64,000 bases of DNA from Lentzea pudingi (GTDB lineage Bacteria; Actinomycetota; Actinomycetes; Mycobacteriales; Pseudonocardiaceae): the NCBI RefSeq assembly GCF_014646255.1, contig NZ_BMNC01000006.1, positions 186,001 through 250,000 of the forward strand. Reading direction: 5' to 3'. Positions 9,296 through 18,251 of the stretch are shown here, piece by piece; the first letter of the stretch is position 1; the number at the start of each line of letters is the position of its first letter. Below the pieces are notes generated by a model. That model had not been told where the DNA came from. It did not search any database and saw nothing but the letters and a program-made list of their open reading frames with translations. A program made the translations under genes and the position numbers.

Positions 9296-9583
9296 GTGGA
9301 CCCGGCACTGGACGCCTTGCGCGACCGGCTGGCGGAGATCGTCGAGTCGCCGCCGGACAACACCGAGGAGCTCGTGGACACGCTGAGCGGTCTCGCGAAG
9401 CTCTCGAACCAGTGGTCCGAGGCGATCCAGGCGTTGCGCGCTCCCACCCGCAGACTGATCGGCCCGGCCGCCGCCGCCTCCGTGAGCGTGGCCGCCCGAC
9501 GTGCCGAGGAGTCGTTCATCGAGCTGGAGATCACGCTGGGTGACGCGCTGGCGGCTCAGCCGCGCGCGATCCGGCAATCCTGA
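9296..9583 (+). CDS. Small hypothetical alpha-helical protein
   Basis: A 95-residue soluble protein, almost entirely predicted helix (for example ALRDRLAEIVESPPDNTEELVDTLSGLAKL), acidic, with no cysteine and no membrane segment. I do not recognise the family. The GTG start is set by GGAGG at 9285-9289; the same frame is open upstream to 9173, but that part has an unrelated Trp/His-rich composition. It stands alone: divergent from the repeat protein and about 250 bases before the LytTR regulator. Bases 9584-9835 carry no gene and presumably the promoter of the next operon. Confidence 0.6.
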   Translation: MDPALDALRDRLAEIVESPPDNTEELVDTLSGLAKLSNQWSEAIQALRAPTRRLIGPAAAASVSVAARRAEESFIELEITLGDALAAQPRAIRQS

Positions 9584-9835
9584 CACCCGATCGGAGGGTT
9601 CCCGCTCGTCCTGATCCTGGCGGATGATGCGGCCGATCGGCGTTTCCGGGGCCGGAGGGGGTGCTCGTTCTTTTCGTGCGCACGCTGTGCAACCGGACCC
9701 CCGCAGCGGATCACCCTCCGTGAGGGGGCATGATCGCGTATCCGACGCCCTCGGCTCACCAGGCGCGCGATGACCGAACGTGGTCCAATCGCGCCACGTG
9801 AGGATCGGCCGTACACAGTTTGGACTCGATCTCGA

Positions 9836-10738
9836 ATGACCTCAGGTCTGCCCTGCCCCATCTGCGAGGGGCCGGATCGACGCGGCAGCCTCGAGCGCTC
9901 GCTGCGGGTGCTCGCGGTCGACGACGAGGCACCGGCGCTGGAAGACCTCACCTACCTGTTGCGCTCCGATCCGCGCATCGCCCACGTGGAAGCGGTCACC
10001 GACGCGACCAAGGCGCTGCGGGTGCTGCATCGCGCGATGGACGCCGGTCAGCCGTTGGACGCGGTCTTCCTCGACATCCGCATGCCCGGGCTCGACGGTC
10101 TCGACCTCGCCCGCGTGCTCTCGCGCTTCGCGCAGCCGCCGCCCGTCGTGTTCGTGACGGCGCACCAGCAGCCCGCCGTGGAGGCGTTCGAGCTCAAGGC
10201 GCTCGACTACCTGCTCAAGCCGGTGCGTCAGGAACGGCTCGCGGAGTCCGTGCACCGCATCGTGCACGAGGTGTGGGACTCCAAGACCGCGGCCGAACCC
10301 ACCACCCCGCCGCCCGCGCAGCCCGCCGGCTCCACGCCGCCGGAGATGGGTGACGAGGTCATCCCCGTCGAGCTCGGGGGCGTCACCCGGTTCATCCGCC
10401 TCGCCGACATCCGGTACGTGGAGGCGCACGGCGACTACGCCCGCCTGCACACCGCGACCGGCAGCGGCCTGGTGCGCGCGGCGTTGAACGGCCTCGAGGA
10501 ACGCTGGCGCAGCGCCGGGTTCGTCCGCATCCACCGCAGCCACCTGGTGTCTCTCGGCCACATCGACGAGCTGCGGCTGGAGGACGGCCACCTGAGCGTC
10601 ACGATCGGCGGCGCGGTGCTGCCGGTCAGCCGCCGCCACGCCCGCCACCTGCGGCAACTGCTCGTCCGCCGCGCCAGGCCCGCGCCGGTGGCCGGTCCCG
10701 CCGGTGTCCTGCAACCGAGGAACGGGCTCGGGTCGTGA
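9836..10738 (+). CDS. LytTR-family response regulator
   Basis: About 300 residues. An N-terminal receiver domain (residues 23-140) has the acidic pair DD at 29-30, phospho-acceptor D80 in AVFLDIRMPG, and the conserved lysine in YLLKPV. A Pro-rich linker (about 155-175) joins it to a C-terminal LytTR DNA-binding domain with IRYVEAHGDYARLHT and FVRIHRSHLVSL. The regulator presumably binds direct repeats upstream of its own operon or of the symporter. The start is uncertain: ATG at 9770, ATG at 9836 or GTG at 9908; none has a strong ribosome site. The 9836 start gives a leading CPIC cysteine pair. It overlaps the next gene by GTGA. Confidence 0.9.
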   Translation: MTSGLPCPICEGPDRRGSLERSLRVLAVDDEAPALEDLTYLLRSDPRIAHVEAVTDATKALRVLHRAMDAGQPLDAVFLDIRMPGLDGLDLARVLSRFAQPPPVVFVTAHQQPAVEAFELKALDYLLKPVRQERLAESVHRIVHEVWDSKTAAEPTTPPPAQPAGSTPPEMGDEVIPVELGGVTRFIRLADIRYVEAHGDYARLHTATGSGLVRAALNGLEERWRSAGFVRIHRSHLVSLGHIDELRLEDGHLSVTIGGAVLPVSRRHARHLRQLLVRRARPAPVAGPAGVLQPRNGLGS

Positions 10739-11136
10739 CGACGCCGCCACCCAGGAGACCGGACCCGAAGCCGACTCAGCGCGTGGTGGTGACGAGCCCG
10801 CGCACGCGGGCACCCCGTGCGCGCCGCCCCTACCCCGGCACGCGCGAGATCAACGAGCAGAGCGAGCTCGGTGCCGTCTACATGCGCACGCTGATCCGCG
10901 CGCAACGGCGGCTGGGCCTGTCGGTGTGCCTGGTGGCGACCGGGGCGCTGGCGCTGTTGCCGTTGCTGTTCGCGATCGAGCCGGAGCTCGGCAGGTTCCG
11001 GATCCTCGGGCTGGGGCTGCCGTGGTTCCTGCTGTGCGTGGCGACGTGCCCGATGCTGCTGCTGGCCGGCTGGTTCTACGTGCGCCAGGCCGAGCGCAGT
11101 GAGCGCGAGTTCGCGGAGCTGGTCGAACGTCCATGA
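10735..11136 (+). CDS. Small two-helix membrane protein, probable symporter partner
   Basis: 133 residues. A basic, proline-rich cytoplasmic N-terminus (residues 1-45) precedes two hydrophobic helices (about 62-80 and 93-115) and a short acidic tail. Size, topology and position directly before a sodium:solute symporter fit the DUF485/DUF4212-type small partner seen next to ActP-like transporters (inference from context). It is translationally coupled on both sides: its GTG overlaps the regulator stop, and its stop overlaps the symporter ATG. Confidence 0.75.
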   Translation: MTTPPPRRPDPKPTQRVVVTSPRTRAPRARRPYPGTREINEQSELGAVYMRTLIRAQRRLGLSVCLVATGALALLPLLFAIEPELGRFRILGLGLPWFLLCVATCPMLLLAGWFYVRQAERSEREFAELVERP

Positions 11137-12875
11137 CGAGTGGGTACGCCATCGTGGCGGTGGTGGTCGTCGCCCTGGGCACGATCCTGGTCGGCGCCTA
11201 CGGACTGCGCGTCTCCCGCACGACGTCCGACTTCTACGTCGCCTCCCGCACGGTCTCGCCGTGGTGGAACGCCTCCGCGATCGGCGGTGAGTACCTCTCG
11301 GCGGCGTCGTTCGTCGGCATCGCCGGGCTGATCTTCGCCTACGGGCCGGACATGCTGTGGTTCCCGGTCGGCTACACCGCCGGGTACCTGGTGCTGCTGA
11401 CGATGGTCGCGGCGCCGCTGAGGCGGTCCGGCGCCTACACGCTGCCGGACTTCGCCGAGGCCCGCTTCCGGTCCCGCACCGTGCGGGCGGTCGCGTCGGT
11501 CCTGGCGCTCGCGATCGGCTGGCTGTACCTGTTGCCGCAGCTGGAAGGCGCGGGCCTGACGCTGAACACGGTCACGGGCGCGCCGGACTGGGTGGGCGCG
11601 CTGATCGTCACGGCGGTCGTGACGGCGAACGTGATGTCCGGCGGGATGCGGTCGATCACGTTCGTGCAGGCCTTCCAGTACTGGCTCAAGCTCACCGCGA
11701 TCACCGTGCCGATCGTGTTCCTGATCGTCGTGTGGCAGGTGCACGGCGCCGACTCGCTGACCGAGCCCGAGTACCCGGTGTTCCGGCAGGACACCGAGGT
11801 CGTCTTCCAGCGCTCGACGACGATCCACGCCGAGGAGTTCATCTCCATCAGGGGTACCGGCGAGATCGACGGCGCACGGGTCGAGAACACCGTGGTGGTG
11901 CTGCCCGAGGGATACCACCGCATCGGGCAGGGCTCGGAGTTCACGTTCCCGAAGGACGCGCCGGTCCCGCACCTGTCCACGATGGCGCACAACACCAACG
12001 AGATGTGGTCGCTGCCGATGTCGAGCGGCCAGGACTTCCCGTTGTACGGGGCCTATTCGCTCATCATCGCGACGTTCCTGGGCACCATGGGCCTGCCGCA
12101 CGTGATCGTGCGCTTCTACACCAACCCGAACGGCACGGCGGCGCGCCGCACGACGTTGATCGTGCTGGGCCTGCTGTCGGTCTTCTACCTGATGCCACCG
12201 ATGTACGGCGCCCTCGGCCGCCTCTACACCCCCGAGCTGCTGATGACCGGCCAGACCGACGCGGTGGTGCTCGTGCTGCCGACGCGGATGATCGACGGCA
12301 TCGGCGGCGAGCTGCTCGGCGCGTTGGTGGCGGGAGGCGCGTTCGCGGCGTTCCTGTCCACGTCGTCGGGCCTGGTGGTGTCGCTCGCAGGAGTGCTCTC
12401 CCAGGACGTGCTGCGGCTGGGCGGCGTGCGCGGCTTCCGGATCTCCACGGTGCTCGCGGGCCTGGTGCCGCTCGCGATGACGTTCGTGTCGACCGGCATG
12501 CCCGTCGCGGACATGGTCGGCCTCGCGTTCGCCGTCGCCGCGTCCTCGTTGTGCCCGTTGCTGATGCTGGGCATCTGGTCGAGTCGCATCACGACGGCCG
12601 GTGCGATCGCGGGCATGCTCGCGGGCGGCGTGCCGGCGTTGACGGCGGGCCTCGTCACGATGTTCACCGACACCGGCGACGCCTGGTACGAGATCCTGCT
12701 CTCGCGTCCCGCCGCGTGGACGGTCCCGCTCGGCTTCTCGGTGATGTACGTGGTCTCGCTGCTCACCCAACGGCACGTGCCGCCGGGCGTGCAGCGCACG
12801 ATGGTCAGGCTCCACGCGCCCGAGAACCTCGGGCTGGACGGCTCCGGTCCCTCCTCGGGCGAAGAGCGCAGTTAG
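11133..12875 (+). CDS. Sodium:solute symporter, ActP/MctC-like
   Basis: 580 residues with about 13 membrane helices, of the SSS family, most like cation:acetate/pyruvate (monocarboxylate) symporters. The segment from SDFYVASRTVSPWWNASAIGG to EYLSAASFVG near residues 32-62 carries the family's sodium-site signature region. An unusually long hydrophilic loop (about 204-303) separates two helices in mid-protein. Being sandwiched between a LytTR regulator and a LytS-like kinase suggests it takes up the carboxylate that the two-component system senses, as in the pyruvate-responsive systems of other bacteria; the actual substrate is inference. ATGA overlap with the gene before. Confidence 0.9.
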   Translation: MTSGYAIVAVVVVALGTILVGAYGLRVSRTTSDFYVASRTVSPWWNASAIGGEYLSAASFVGIAGLIFAYGPDMLWFPVGYTAGYLVLLTMVAAPLRRSGAYTLPDFAEARFRSRTVRAVASVLALAIGWLYLLPQLEGAGLTLNTVTGAPDWVGALIVTAVVTANVMSGGMRSITFVQAFQYWLKLTAITVPIVFLIVVWQVHGADSLTEPEYPVFRQDTEVVFQRSTTIHAEEFISIRGTGEIDGARVENTVVVLPEGYHRIGQGSEFTFPKDAPVPHLSTMAHNTNEMWSLPMSSGQDFPLYGAYSLIIATFLGTMGLPHVIVRFYTNPNGTAARRTTLIVLGLLSVFYLMPPMYGALGRLYTPELLMTGQTDAVVLVLPTRMIDGIGGELLGALVAGGAFAAFLSTSSGLVVSLAGVLSQDVLRLGGVRGFRISTVLAGLVPLAMTFVSTGMPVADMVGLAFAVAASSLCPLLMLGIWSSRITTAGAIAGMLAGGVPALTAGLVTMFTDTGDAWYEILLSRPAAWTVPLGFSVMYVVSLLTQRHVPPGVQRTMVRLHAPENLGLDGSGPSSGEERS

Positions 12876-12888
12876 AAGGTGACGTGAA

Positions 12889-14064
12889 ATGCAGGACTTC
12901 CTCACCGCCGCCGCGATCCTGATCGTCGGCGGGGCGGCCGTCCTCGTCCTGTGGCGGGGCACGCGCAACAAGCACTCGCTCTCGACCGAGGCCCAGCGCG
13001 TCACCTACGAGACCCTCCACACGGCGTGGTCCGCCGCACCTCCGCTGCGCGCGGGCCTCGTCCCGGACGCGGCCAAGAAGTCGGCGAGGCATTTGCGGAC
13101 GTTGCTCGACACACCCGCCCTCGCGCTGACCGACGAGACCGAGATCATCGCGTGGGAAGGCGTGTCCGAGCACCACGCCCACGAGGCCATGGCGCAGGCC
13201 GAGGACGTCTTCCTGACCGGCCGCACCCAGGCGTTCGACATCGGCTGCACCGAACCGAACTGCCCGATCAACTGCGCCGTCGTCGCCCCGCTGACCGTCG
13301 AGGGCCGGGTGGTCGGCACGCTGGCGGCCTACTCCCGCGAGGCCTCGGCCGGACTCGTGCGGGCGACGAACCAGGTGGCGCGCTGGGCGGCGGGTCAGCT
13401 GGAACTGGCCGAGCTGGACCGGTCGCGGACGCGGCTGGTGGAGGCCGAGGTACGGGCACTGCGCGCCCAGATCTCGCCGCACTTCATCTACAACTCGCTG
13501 TCCGCCATCGCCTCCTACGTCCGCACGAACCCGGAGCGCGCCCGGACCCTGCTGCTGGACTTCGCGGACTTCACCCGGTACTCGTTCCGCCGCCACGGCG
13601 ACTTCACGACGCTGGCCGAGGAGCTGCGGTCGATCGACCAGTACCTGGCGCTGGAGCGGGCCCGGTTCGGCGAGCGGCTGAAGGTGACGTTGCAGGTGGC
13701 GCCCGAGGTGCTGCCGGTGACCGTGCCGTTCCTGTGCCTGCAGCCGTTGGTGGAGAACGCCGTCCGGCACGGCATGGAGGGCAAGGTCGAGCCCGGCCAC
13801 ATCCAGATCTACGCGAACGACGGCGGCGCCGAGGCCCACATCACGATCGAGGACGACGGCATCGGCATGGACCCCGAGAAGCTGCGCCGCACGCTCGCCG
13901 GGCAGGTGGACGAGTCCGCGGGCATCGGGCTCGGGAACATCGACGAGCGGTTGCGGCGGGTCTACGGGGACGAGTACGGCCTGGTCGTGGAGACGGCGTG
14001 CGGGCTGGGCACGAAGATCACCGTGCGGGTGCCGAAGTACCACGCGGGCATCAACGGCATGTGA
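12889..14064 (+). CDS. LytS-like sensor histidine kinase
   Basis: 391 residues. One N-terminal membrane helix (about 5-22) is followed by a GAF-like sensor domain (about 35-165) with three closely spaced cysteines, C120, C125 and C129, in GCTEPNCPINC. The His_kinase domain has phospho-acceptor H198 in QISPHFIYNSL, and a C-terminal GHKL ATPase has LVENAVRHGM (N box) and DDGIGM (G1 box). The natural partner is the LytTR regulator three genes upstream. A hairpin terminator begins 12 bases after the stop, so the operon ends here. Confidence 0.92.
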   Translation: MQDFLTAAAILIVGGAAVLVLWRGTRNKHSLSTEAQRVTYETLHTAWSAAPPLRAGLVPDAAKKSARHLRTLLDTPALALTDETEIIAWEGVSEHHAHEAMAQAEDVFLTGRTQAFDIGCTEPNCPINCAVVAPLTVEGRVVGTLAAYSREASAGLVRATNQVARWAAGQLELAELDRSRTRLVEAEVRALRAQISPHFIYNSLSAIASYVRTNPERARTLLLDFADFTRYSFRRHGDFTTLAEELRSIDQYLALERARFGERLKVTLQVAPEVLPVTVPFLCLQPLVENAVRHGMEGKVEPGHIQIYANDGGAEAHITIEDDGIGMDPEKLRRTLAGQVDESAGIGLGNIDERLRRVYGDEYGLVVETACGLGTKITVRVPKYHAGINGM

Positions 14065-14075
14065 GCGCACGGAAA

Positions 14076-14110
14076 CGCCGGAGCCACCCTTGTGCAGGGT
14101 GACTCCGGCG
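14076..14110. terminator. Hairpin terminator between convergent genes
   Basis: 15-bp arms CGCCGGAGCCACCCT / AGGGTGACTCCGGCG with one mismatch and a 5-base loop. It lies between the kinase stop (14064) and the stop of the minus-strand transposase-derived gene (14125), and could serve both. Confidence 0.85.
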
Positions 14111-14124
14111 AAGTGGGGAGGGAC

Positions 14125-14901
14125 TCAGCCGGCGGCCTTCGTGGCCCGGCGGTCGGCGGCGTCCAGCACGGCGCGGATCCAGTCGAGCTCCTCGGTCCCG
14201 CAGGCGCCCTCGGCGGCGGCGCGGCGGAGCCGGACCCACAGGCCCATGTCGGTCCACTCCTGGAACCGGCGGTGCACGGTCGGCACGGTCACCCCGAACG
14301 ACGCGGGCAGGTGCCTCCAGGCACACCCGGAGGACAGCACGAACACGATCGCGGTGAACACCGACCGGTTGCAGACCCGGCCGCGGCCGCCACCCTGGCG
14401 CCGGACCTTGGCCGGCGGGATCAGCGGCTCGATCACGGCCCACAGGTTCGCGGACACCAGTCGCGCGGACAGCTGCTCGATCACGTCACCGCGGCTCGAC
14501 TCGACCGCGGTCTCGGGCCACGCGGAGGCGCGCATCCACGAGTCGCGGGACGTCACGTCGGCGGGCCGCGGGTCCTGGCGGGCGGACTCGGCGCGCTGAC
14601 GGGAGCGGAGCAGGGTGGCCAGGGCCGTGTCCTCGGCCGTGGTGCGGCGCTGCGGGACCGCGTAGGTCTGCTGCTGCGCGTGGCGGGCGATCTCGGCGCC
14701 CACCGTGCGGCGGAACGACGGGGTGCCCGCGAGGCGGGGGTCGACCGGCTGGCCGTAGCGGACCGGGGCCTGGCCCACGGCTGCCTGGCGCGGCGGGACC
14801 ACCGGCTGGCGCGGGGGGACGGGACGCCCAGGCACCTGACGGGGCGGGACCTGCCGCGCGAGCCGCGGGTCCGGGGTGCGAGCGAACTGTGAGTCGGTCA
14901 T
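14125..14901 (-). CDS. Truncated IS5-type transposase domain with Pro/Arg-rich extension
   Basis: 258 residues. The second half (about 150-240) is the DUF4096 N-terminal domain of IS5-family transposases: LWAVIEPLIPP, a basic Gly-rich loop, VLSSGCAWRHLPASFGV and RRFQEWTDMGLW. The protein stops just after RAVLDAADRRATKAAG, which aligns with the first DDE aspartate of the family, so the remaining catalytic residues are missing. The first ~60 residues are low-complexity, with three VPPRQ and two DPRLA copies. The start (ATG 14901) has GGAGG 9 bases upstream. No terminal inverted repeats were seen. It may be a domesticated DNA-binding protein or a remnant; the good ribosome site and terminator favour a live gene. 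Confidence 0.75.
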   Translation of the reverse strand: MTDSQFARTPDPRLARQVPPRQVPGRPVPPRQPVVPPRQAAVGQAPVRYGQPVDPRLAGTPSFRRTVGAEIARHAQQQTYAVPQRRTTAEDTALATLLRSRQRAESARQDPRPADVTSRDSWMRASAWPETAVESSRGDVIEQLSARLVSANLWAVIEPLIPPAKVRRQGGGRGRVCNRSVFTAIVFVLSSGCAWRHLPASFGVTVPTVHRRFQEWTDMGLWVRLRRAAAEGACGTEELDWIRAVLDAADRRATKAAG

Positions 14902-15167
14902 CGTGTGGTCCTCCGCCAGGACTTTTTCCGTCAGGTGACAGCGCTCACAGTAAGAAGGCGGCCGGAAAACAGGTAAGTAGGTAGGCCATGAAAGGCGACG
15001 AGCGGCGTCACGACGGCGACGCACGGCTCGCCCTGTTGAGACGAGTGGCGCACTGTCTGCGACGAACGGATAACCGGTCGTGGTACCGCTCCCACGATCG
15101 AGTGGGGCACCGGTCACTCCACCGGGCGCCGATCATCCTTCGTTGACGCCCCGGTTACCGTCGAGGC

Positions 15168-15986
15168 GTGAAGCTCTTGGCCACCAGCGACCTGCACGTC
15201 TCCTACCAGGACAACCGCGATGTCGTGGCGGCGATCGCCCCGGCGGACCCGGCCGACTGGCTGATCATCGCCGGGGACGTGGCGGAGAAGTTCGACTCCA
15301 TCGAATGGACGCTCAGGACGCTCCGCCCGAAGTTCGCGAAGCTCATCTGGTCGCCGGGCAACCACGAGCTCTGGACCACCAAGGACGACCCGAACCAGTC
15401 CCGCGGCGAGATGCGCTACAAGCAGCTCGTGGAGCTGTGCCGCAGCCTCGACGTGATCACGCCGGAGGACCCGTACGTCACTTTCGACGGTCCCCAGGGC
15501 CCGGTCACCGTCTGTCCGCTCTTCCTGGGCTACGATTACTCCTTTCGGCCGCAGGGTGCCACGGACGTGAAGTCGGCCCTCGCCATCGCGCACGAGGCGG
15601 GCGTGGTGTGCACGGACGAGTACTTCCTGCACCCCGACCCGTACCCGTCCCGTGAGGCGTGGTGCCAGGCGCGGGTGCGGGAGACCGAGGAGCGGCTGGC
15701 GGCGGTCGACGGGCCGACCGTGCTGATCAACCACTACCCACTCGTCCGCGACCCCACGTTCGTGCTGCGCTACCCCGAGTTCGCGCTCTGGTGCGGCACC
15801 ACGCTGACCGCCGACTGGCACAAGCGGTTCAACGTGGTCGAGATGGTCTACGGCCACCTGCACATCCCCCGCACGACGCACCACGACGGCGTGCGCTTCG
15901 ACGAGGTCTCGCTCGGCTACCCGCGCGAGTGGAAACCACGCGGCACCACCCAGGTGAAGCTGCACGACGTGCTGCGGGAGTCGTAA
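15168..15986 (+). CDS. pptH: Metallophosphoesterase, PptH-like
   Basis: 272 residues of the calcineurin-like phosphoesterase fold. The metal-binding motifs are all present: SDLH near residue 8, GDV near 36, GNHE near 62, NHYP near 190 and YGHLHIP near 230. The gene abuts a 4'-phosphopantetheinyl transferase. In Mycobacterium tuberculosis the same pair is Rv2795c-Rv2794c, where the esterase (PptH) removes phosphopantetheine from carrier proteins and so opposes PptT. By that precedent this enzyme probably recycles carrier-protein prosthetic groups. GTG start; 266 bases of divergent intergenic DNA separate it from the transposase-derived gene. Confidence 0.85.
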   Translation: MKLLATSDLHVSYQDNRDVVAAIAPADPADWLIIAGDVAEKFDSIEWTLRTLRPKFAKLIWSPGNHELWTTKDDPNQSRGEMRYKQLVELCRSLDVITPEDPYVTFDGPQGPVTVCPLFLGYDYSFRPQGATDVKSALAIAHEAGVVCTDEYFLHPDPYPSREAWCQARVRETEERLAAVDGPTVLINHYPLVRDPTFVLRYPEFALWCGTTLTADWHKRFNVVEMVYGHLHIPRTTHHDGVRFDEVSLGYPREWKPRGTTQVKLHDVLRES

Positions 15987-16640
15987 GTGCTGGAACAGCT
16001 GTTCCCCCCGCCCATCGCGGTGGCCGAGCGGTACCACGACGACGAACCGGTCGAGCTCTTCCCCGAGGAGGAGGCGCGGCTCGGCAACGCCGTGCCCAAG
16101 CGCCGCTCCGAGTTCAGCACGGTCCGCGCGTGCGCCCGCGAGGCCATGCGCGCCCTCGACGTCGAACCCGCCGCGATCCTGCCGGGCCCGAAGCGCGAGC
16201 CCCTGTGGCCGGAGGGCGTGGTCGGCAGCCTCACGCACTGCGCGGGGTACCGGGCCGCGGCGCTCGCGAGGAGCACGGACTTCGCGACGATCGGCATCGA
16301 CGCCGAACCGCACAAGCCCGCGCCGGACGGCGTGCTGGGCGCGATCGCGATCCCGTCCGAGATCGGCAGGATGGCGGGGCTGCGGGCAGCCGACCCGAAG
16401 ATCTGCTGGGACCGGCTGCTGTTCAGCGCCAAGGAGACCACCTACAAGGCCTGGTTCCCGGTCACGAAGCGCTGGCTCGGCTTCGAGGACGCGGACATCA
16501 CCCTCGACGCCGACGGCACGTTCCACAGCCGCGTCCTGCTGGCCGACACCCCGATCGCGGGGTTCGACGGCCGCTGGCTCGTGCAGGGCGACATCCTGGT
16601 CACGGCCATCGCGGTGCCTGCGGGAGAGCTGTCCGTTTAG
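15987..16640 (+). CDS. pptT: 4'-phosphopantetheinyl transferase, PptT type
   Basis: 217 residues, Sfp/PptT family. It moves phosphopantetheine from CoA to a serine of acyl, peptidyl or aryl carrier proteins, activating fatty acid, polyketide and nonribosomal peptide synthases. Motifs: GSLTHC near residue 75 (CoA binding), GIDAEP near 100 (Mg ligands) and FSAKETTYKAWFP near 150 (metal ligand and substrate site). The GTG follows the PptH TAA with no gap, so translation is likely coupled. No carrier-protein gene lies in the window; it probably serves the whole genome. Confidence 0.93.
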   Translation: MLEQLFPPPIAVAERYHDDEPVELFPEEEARLGNAVPKRRSEFSTVRACAREAMRALDVEPAAILPGPKREPLWPEGVVGSLTHCAGYRAAALARSTDFATIGIDAEPHKPAPDGVLGAIAIPSEIGRMAGLRAADPKICWDRLLFSAKETTYKAWFPVTKRWLGFEDADITLDADGTFHSRVLLADTPIAGFDGRWLVQGDILVTAIAVPAGELSV

Positions 16641-16724
16641 ATCCGGAACAAGACACACGACTGTCGGCTTGATCAATCATGGGGCAGAGTGGTGGGCTGA
16701 ACCCTCGACCGCCGGGAGGCCACC

Positions 16725-18203
16725 ATGGGCGAGGACGTCGCGAAGCACGAGTTCACGCGCGAGGACCGCACGCGGTACCGCACCAAGGTGCGCCGGTGCC
16801 TCGACGTGTTCGCGCGGATGCTGCGTGAAGCGAGGTTCGACTTCGAGAGGCCGATGACCGGCCTCGAGATCGAGATCAACCTGATCGACGAGCACGGCGA
16901 CCCCGCCATGAAGAACCACGAAGCGCTGAACGTCATCGACGATCCCGACTTCGTGACCGAGCTCGGCCAGTGGAACATCGAGATCAACGTGGCTCCGCGC
17001 CGGCTCGCGGGCGGCGGCATCACGGCGTTCGAGGAGACGGTCCGGCGCAGCCTCAACGACGCCGAGCAGAAGGCCCGCGAGGTCGGCGCGCACATGGTCA
17101 TCAACGGCATCCTGCCGACCCTGCGCTCCAGTGACATCTCGCCGGACCTGCTCTCGGGCAACCCGCGCTACGCGTTGCTCAACGAGCAGGTGCTGGCCGC
17201 GCGCGGTGAGGACCTGCAGATCTCCATCGACGGCGTCGAACGCCTGCACCTCACGGCGAGCTCGATCGTCCCCGAGGCCGCGTGCACGAGCACCCAGCTG
17301 CACCTCCAGGTCAGTCCCGAGCAGTTCCCCGCCTACTGGAACGCGGCCCAGGCCATCGCGGGCGTGCAGGTCGCGGTCGGCGCGAACTCGCCGTTCTTCC
17401 TCGGCAAGGAGCTGTGGCGCGAGACCCGCATCGCGTTGTTCCAGCAGGCCACCGACACCCGCGGCGACGAGCTGAAGGCCCAGGGCGTGCGGCCGCGCGT
17501 GTGGTTCGGCGAGCGGTGGATCAACTCGATCTTCGACCTGTTCGAGGAGAACGTCCGCTACTTCCCCGCGCTGCTGCCGATCACCGACGACGAGGACCCG
17601 CTGGCCGTGCTCGACAAGGGCGACACGCCCTCGTTGAGCGAGCTGAAACTGCACAACGGCACCATCTACCGCTGGAACAGGCCGGTCTACGACGTCGTGC
17701 GCGACCGCCCGCACCTGCGCGTGGAGAACCGGGTGCTGCCCGCCGGCCCGACCGTCGTGGACACGCTGGCCAACGCGGCGCTGTACTTCGGCCTGGTGCG
17801 CGCGCTGGCCGAGGACGAACGTCCACTGTGGTCGCAGATGAGCTTCCAGGCGGCGGAGGAGAACTTCAACGCCGCCTCGCGCAACGGCATGGACGCGCAG
17901 ATGTACTGGCCCGGCGTCGGCACGGTGCCGGTGGTCGAGCTGGTGCTGCGCCGGTTGCTGCCGCTGGCGCACGAGGGCCTGATCCGGTGGGGCGTCGAAT
18001 CGTCCGAGCGGGATCGTTTACTGGGCGTCATCGAGCAGCGGTGCCTGAGCGGGGTGAACGGGGCGACCTGGCAGGCGCGGGAGTTCCACCGGCACTACGA
18101 CCACACGCACATGGACCGGGCGGACGCGTTGCGCACGATGCTGCGGACCTACGTGGACCTGATGCACGCCAACGAACCCGTCCACACCTGGCCCCTGACG
18201 TAG
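16725..18203 (+). CDS. Glutamate-cysteine ligase family (GCS2) protein
   Basis: 492 residues of the carboxylate-amine ligase/GCS2 fold, which uses ATP to join a carboxylate (usually glutamate) to an amine. TGLEIEINLIDE near residue 45 and GQWNIEINVAP near 83 are the Mg/ATP acidic motifs; TSTQLHLQV near 186 and HLRVENRVLPAGPTVVDT near 330 are further signature parts. At 492 residues it is longer than the usual YbdK or EgtA proteins. Actinomycetes use mycothiol, so a true glutathione role is unlikely; the acceptor amine is unknown. ATG start with GGGAGG 5 bases upstream. A strong hairpin follows the stop. Confidence 0.88.
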   Translation: MGEDVAKHEFTREDRTRYRTKVRRCLDVFARMLREARFDFERPMTGLEIEINLIDEHGDPAMKNHEALNVIDDPDFVTELGQWNIEINVAPRRLAGGGITAFEETVRRSLNDAEQKAREVGAHMVINGILPTLRSSDISPDLLSGNPRYALLNEQVLAARGEDLQISIDGVERLHLTASSIVPEAACTSTQLHLQVSPEQFPAYWNAAQAIAGVQVAVGANSPFFLGKELWRETRIALFQQATDTRGDELKAQGVRPRVWFGERWINSIFDLFEENVRYFPALLPITDDEDPLAVLDKGDTPSLSELKLHNGTIYRWNRPVYDVVRDRPHLRVENRVLPAGPTVVDTLANAALYFGLVRALAEDERPLWSQMSFQAAEENFNAASRNGMDAQMYWPGVGTVPVVELVLRRLLPLAHEGLIRWGVESSERDRLLGVIEQRCLSGVNGATWQAREFHRHYDHTHMDRADALRTMLRTYVDLMHANEPVHTWPLT

Positions 18204-18205
18204 CA

Positions 18206-18243
18206 GAGCGGGGGTGTGACCGCACGCGGCCACACCCCCGCTC
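18206..18243. terminator. Strong bidirectional hairpin terminator
   Basis: Perfect 13-bp arms GAGCGGGGGTGTG / CACACCCCCGCTC with a 12-base loop, directly after the GCS2 stop and just before the end of the convergent cellulase gene. Confidence 0.88.
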
Positions 18244-18251
18244 AGTTCAAC

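Noticed and set aside
11076..13004. 642-residue minus-strand ORF antisense to the symporter
   Set aside because: Arg/His/Gln-rich shadow frame with no domain; the plus strand has an intact symporter.
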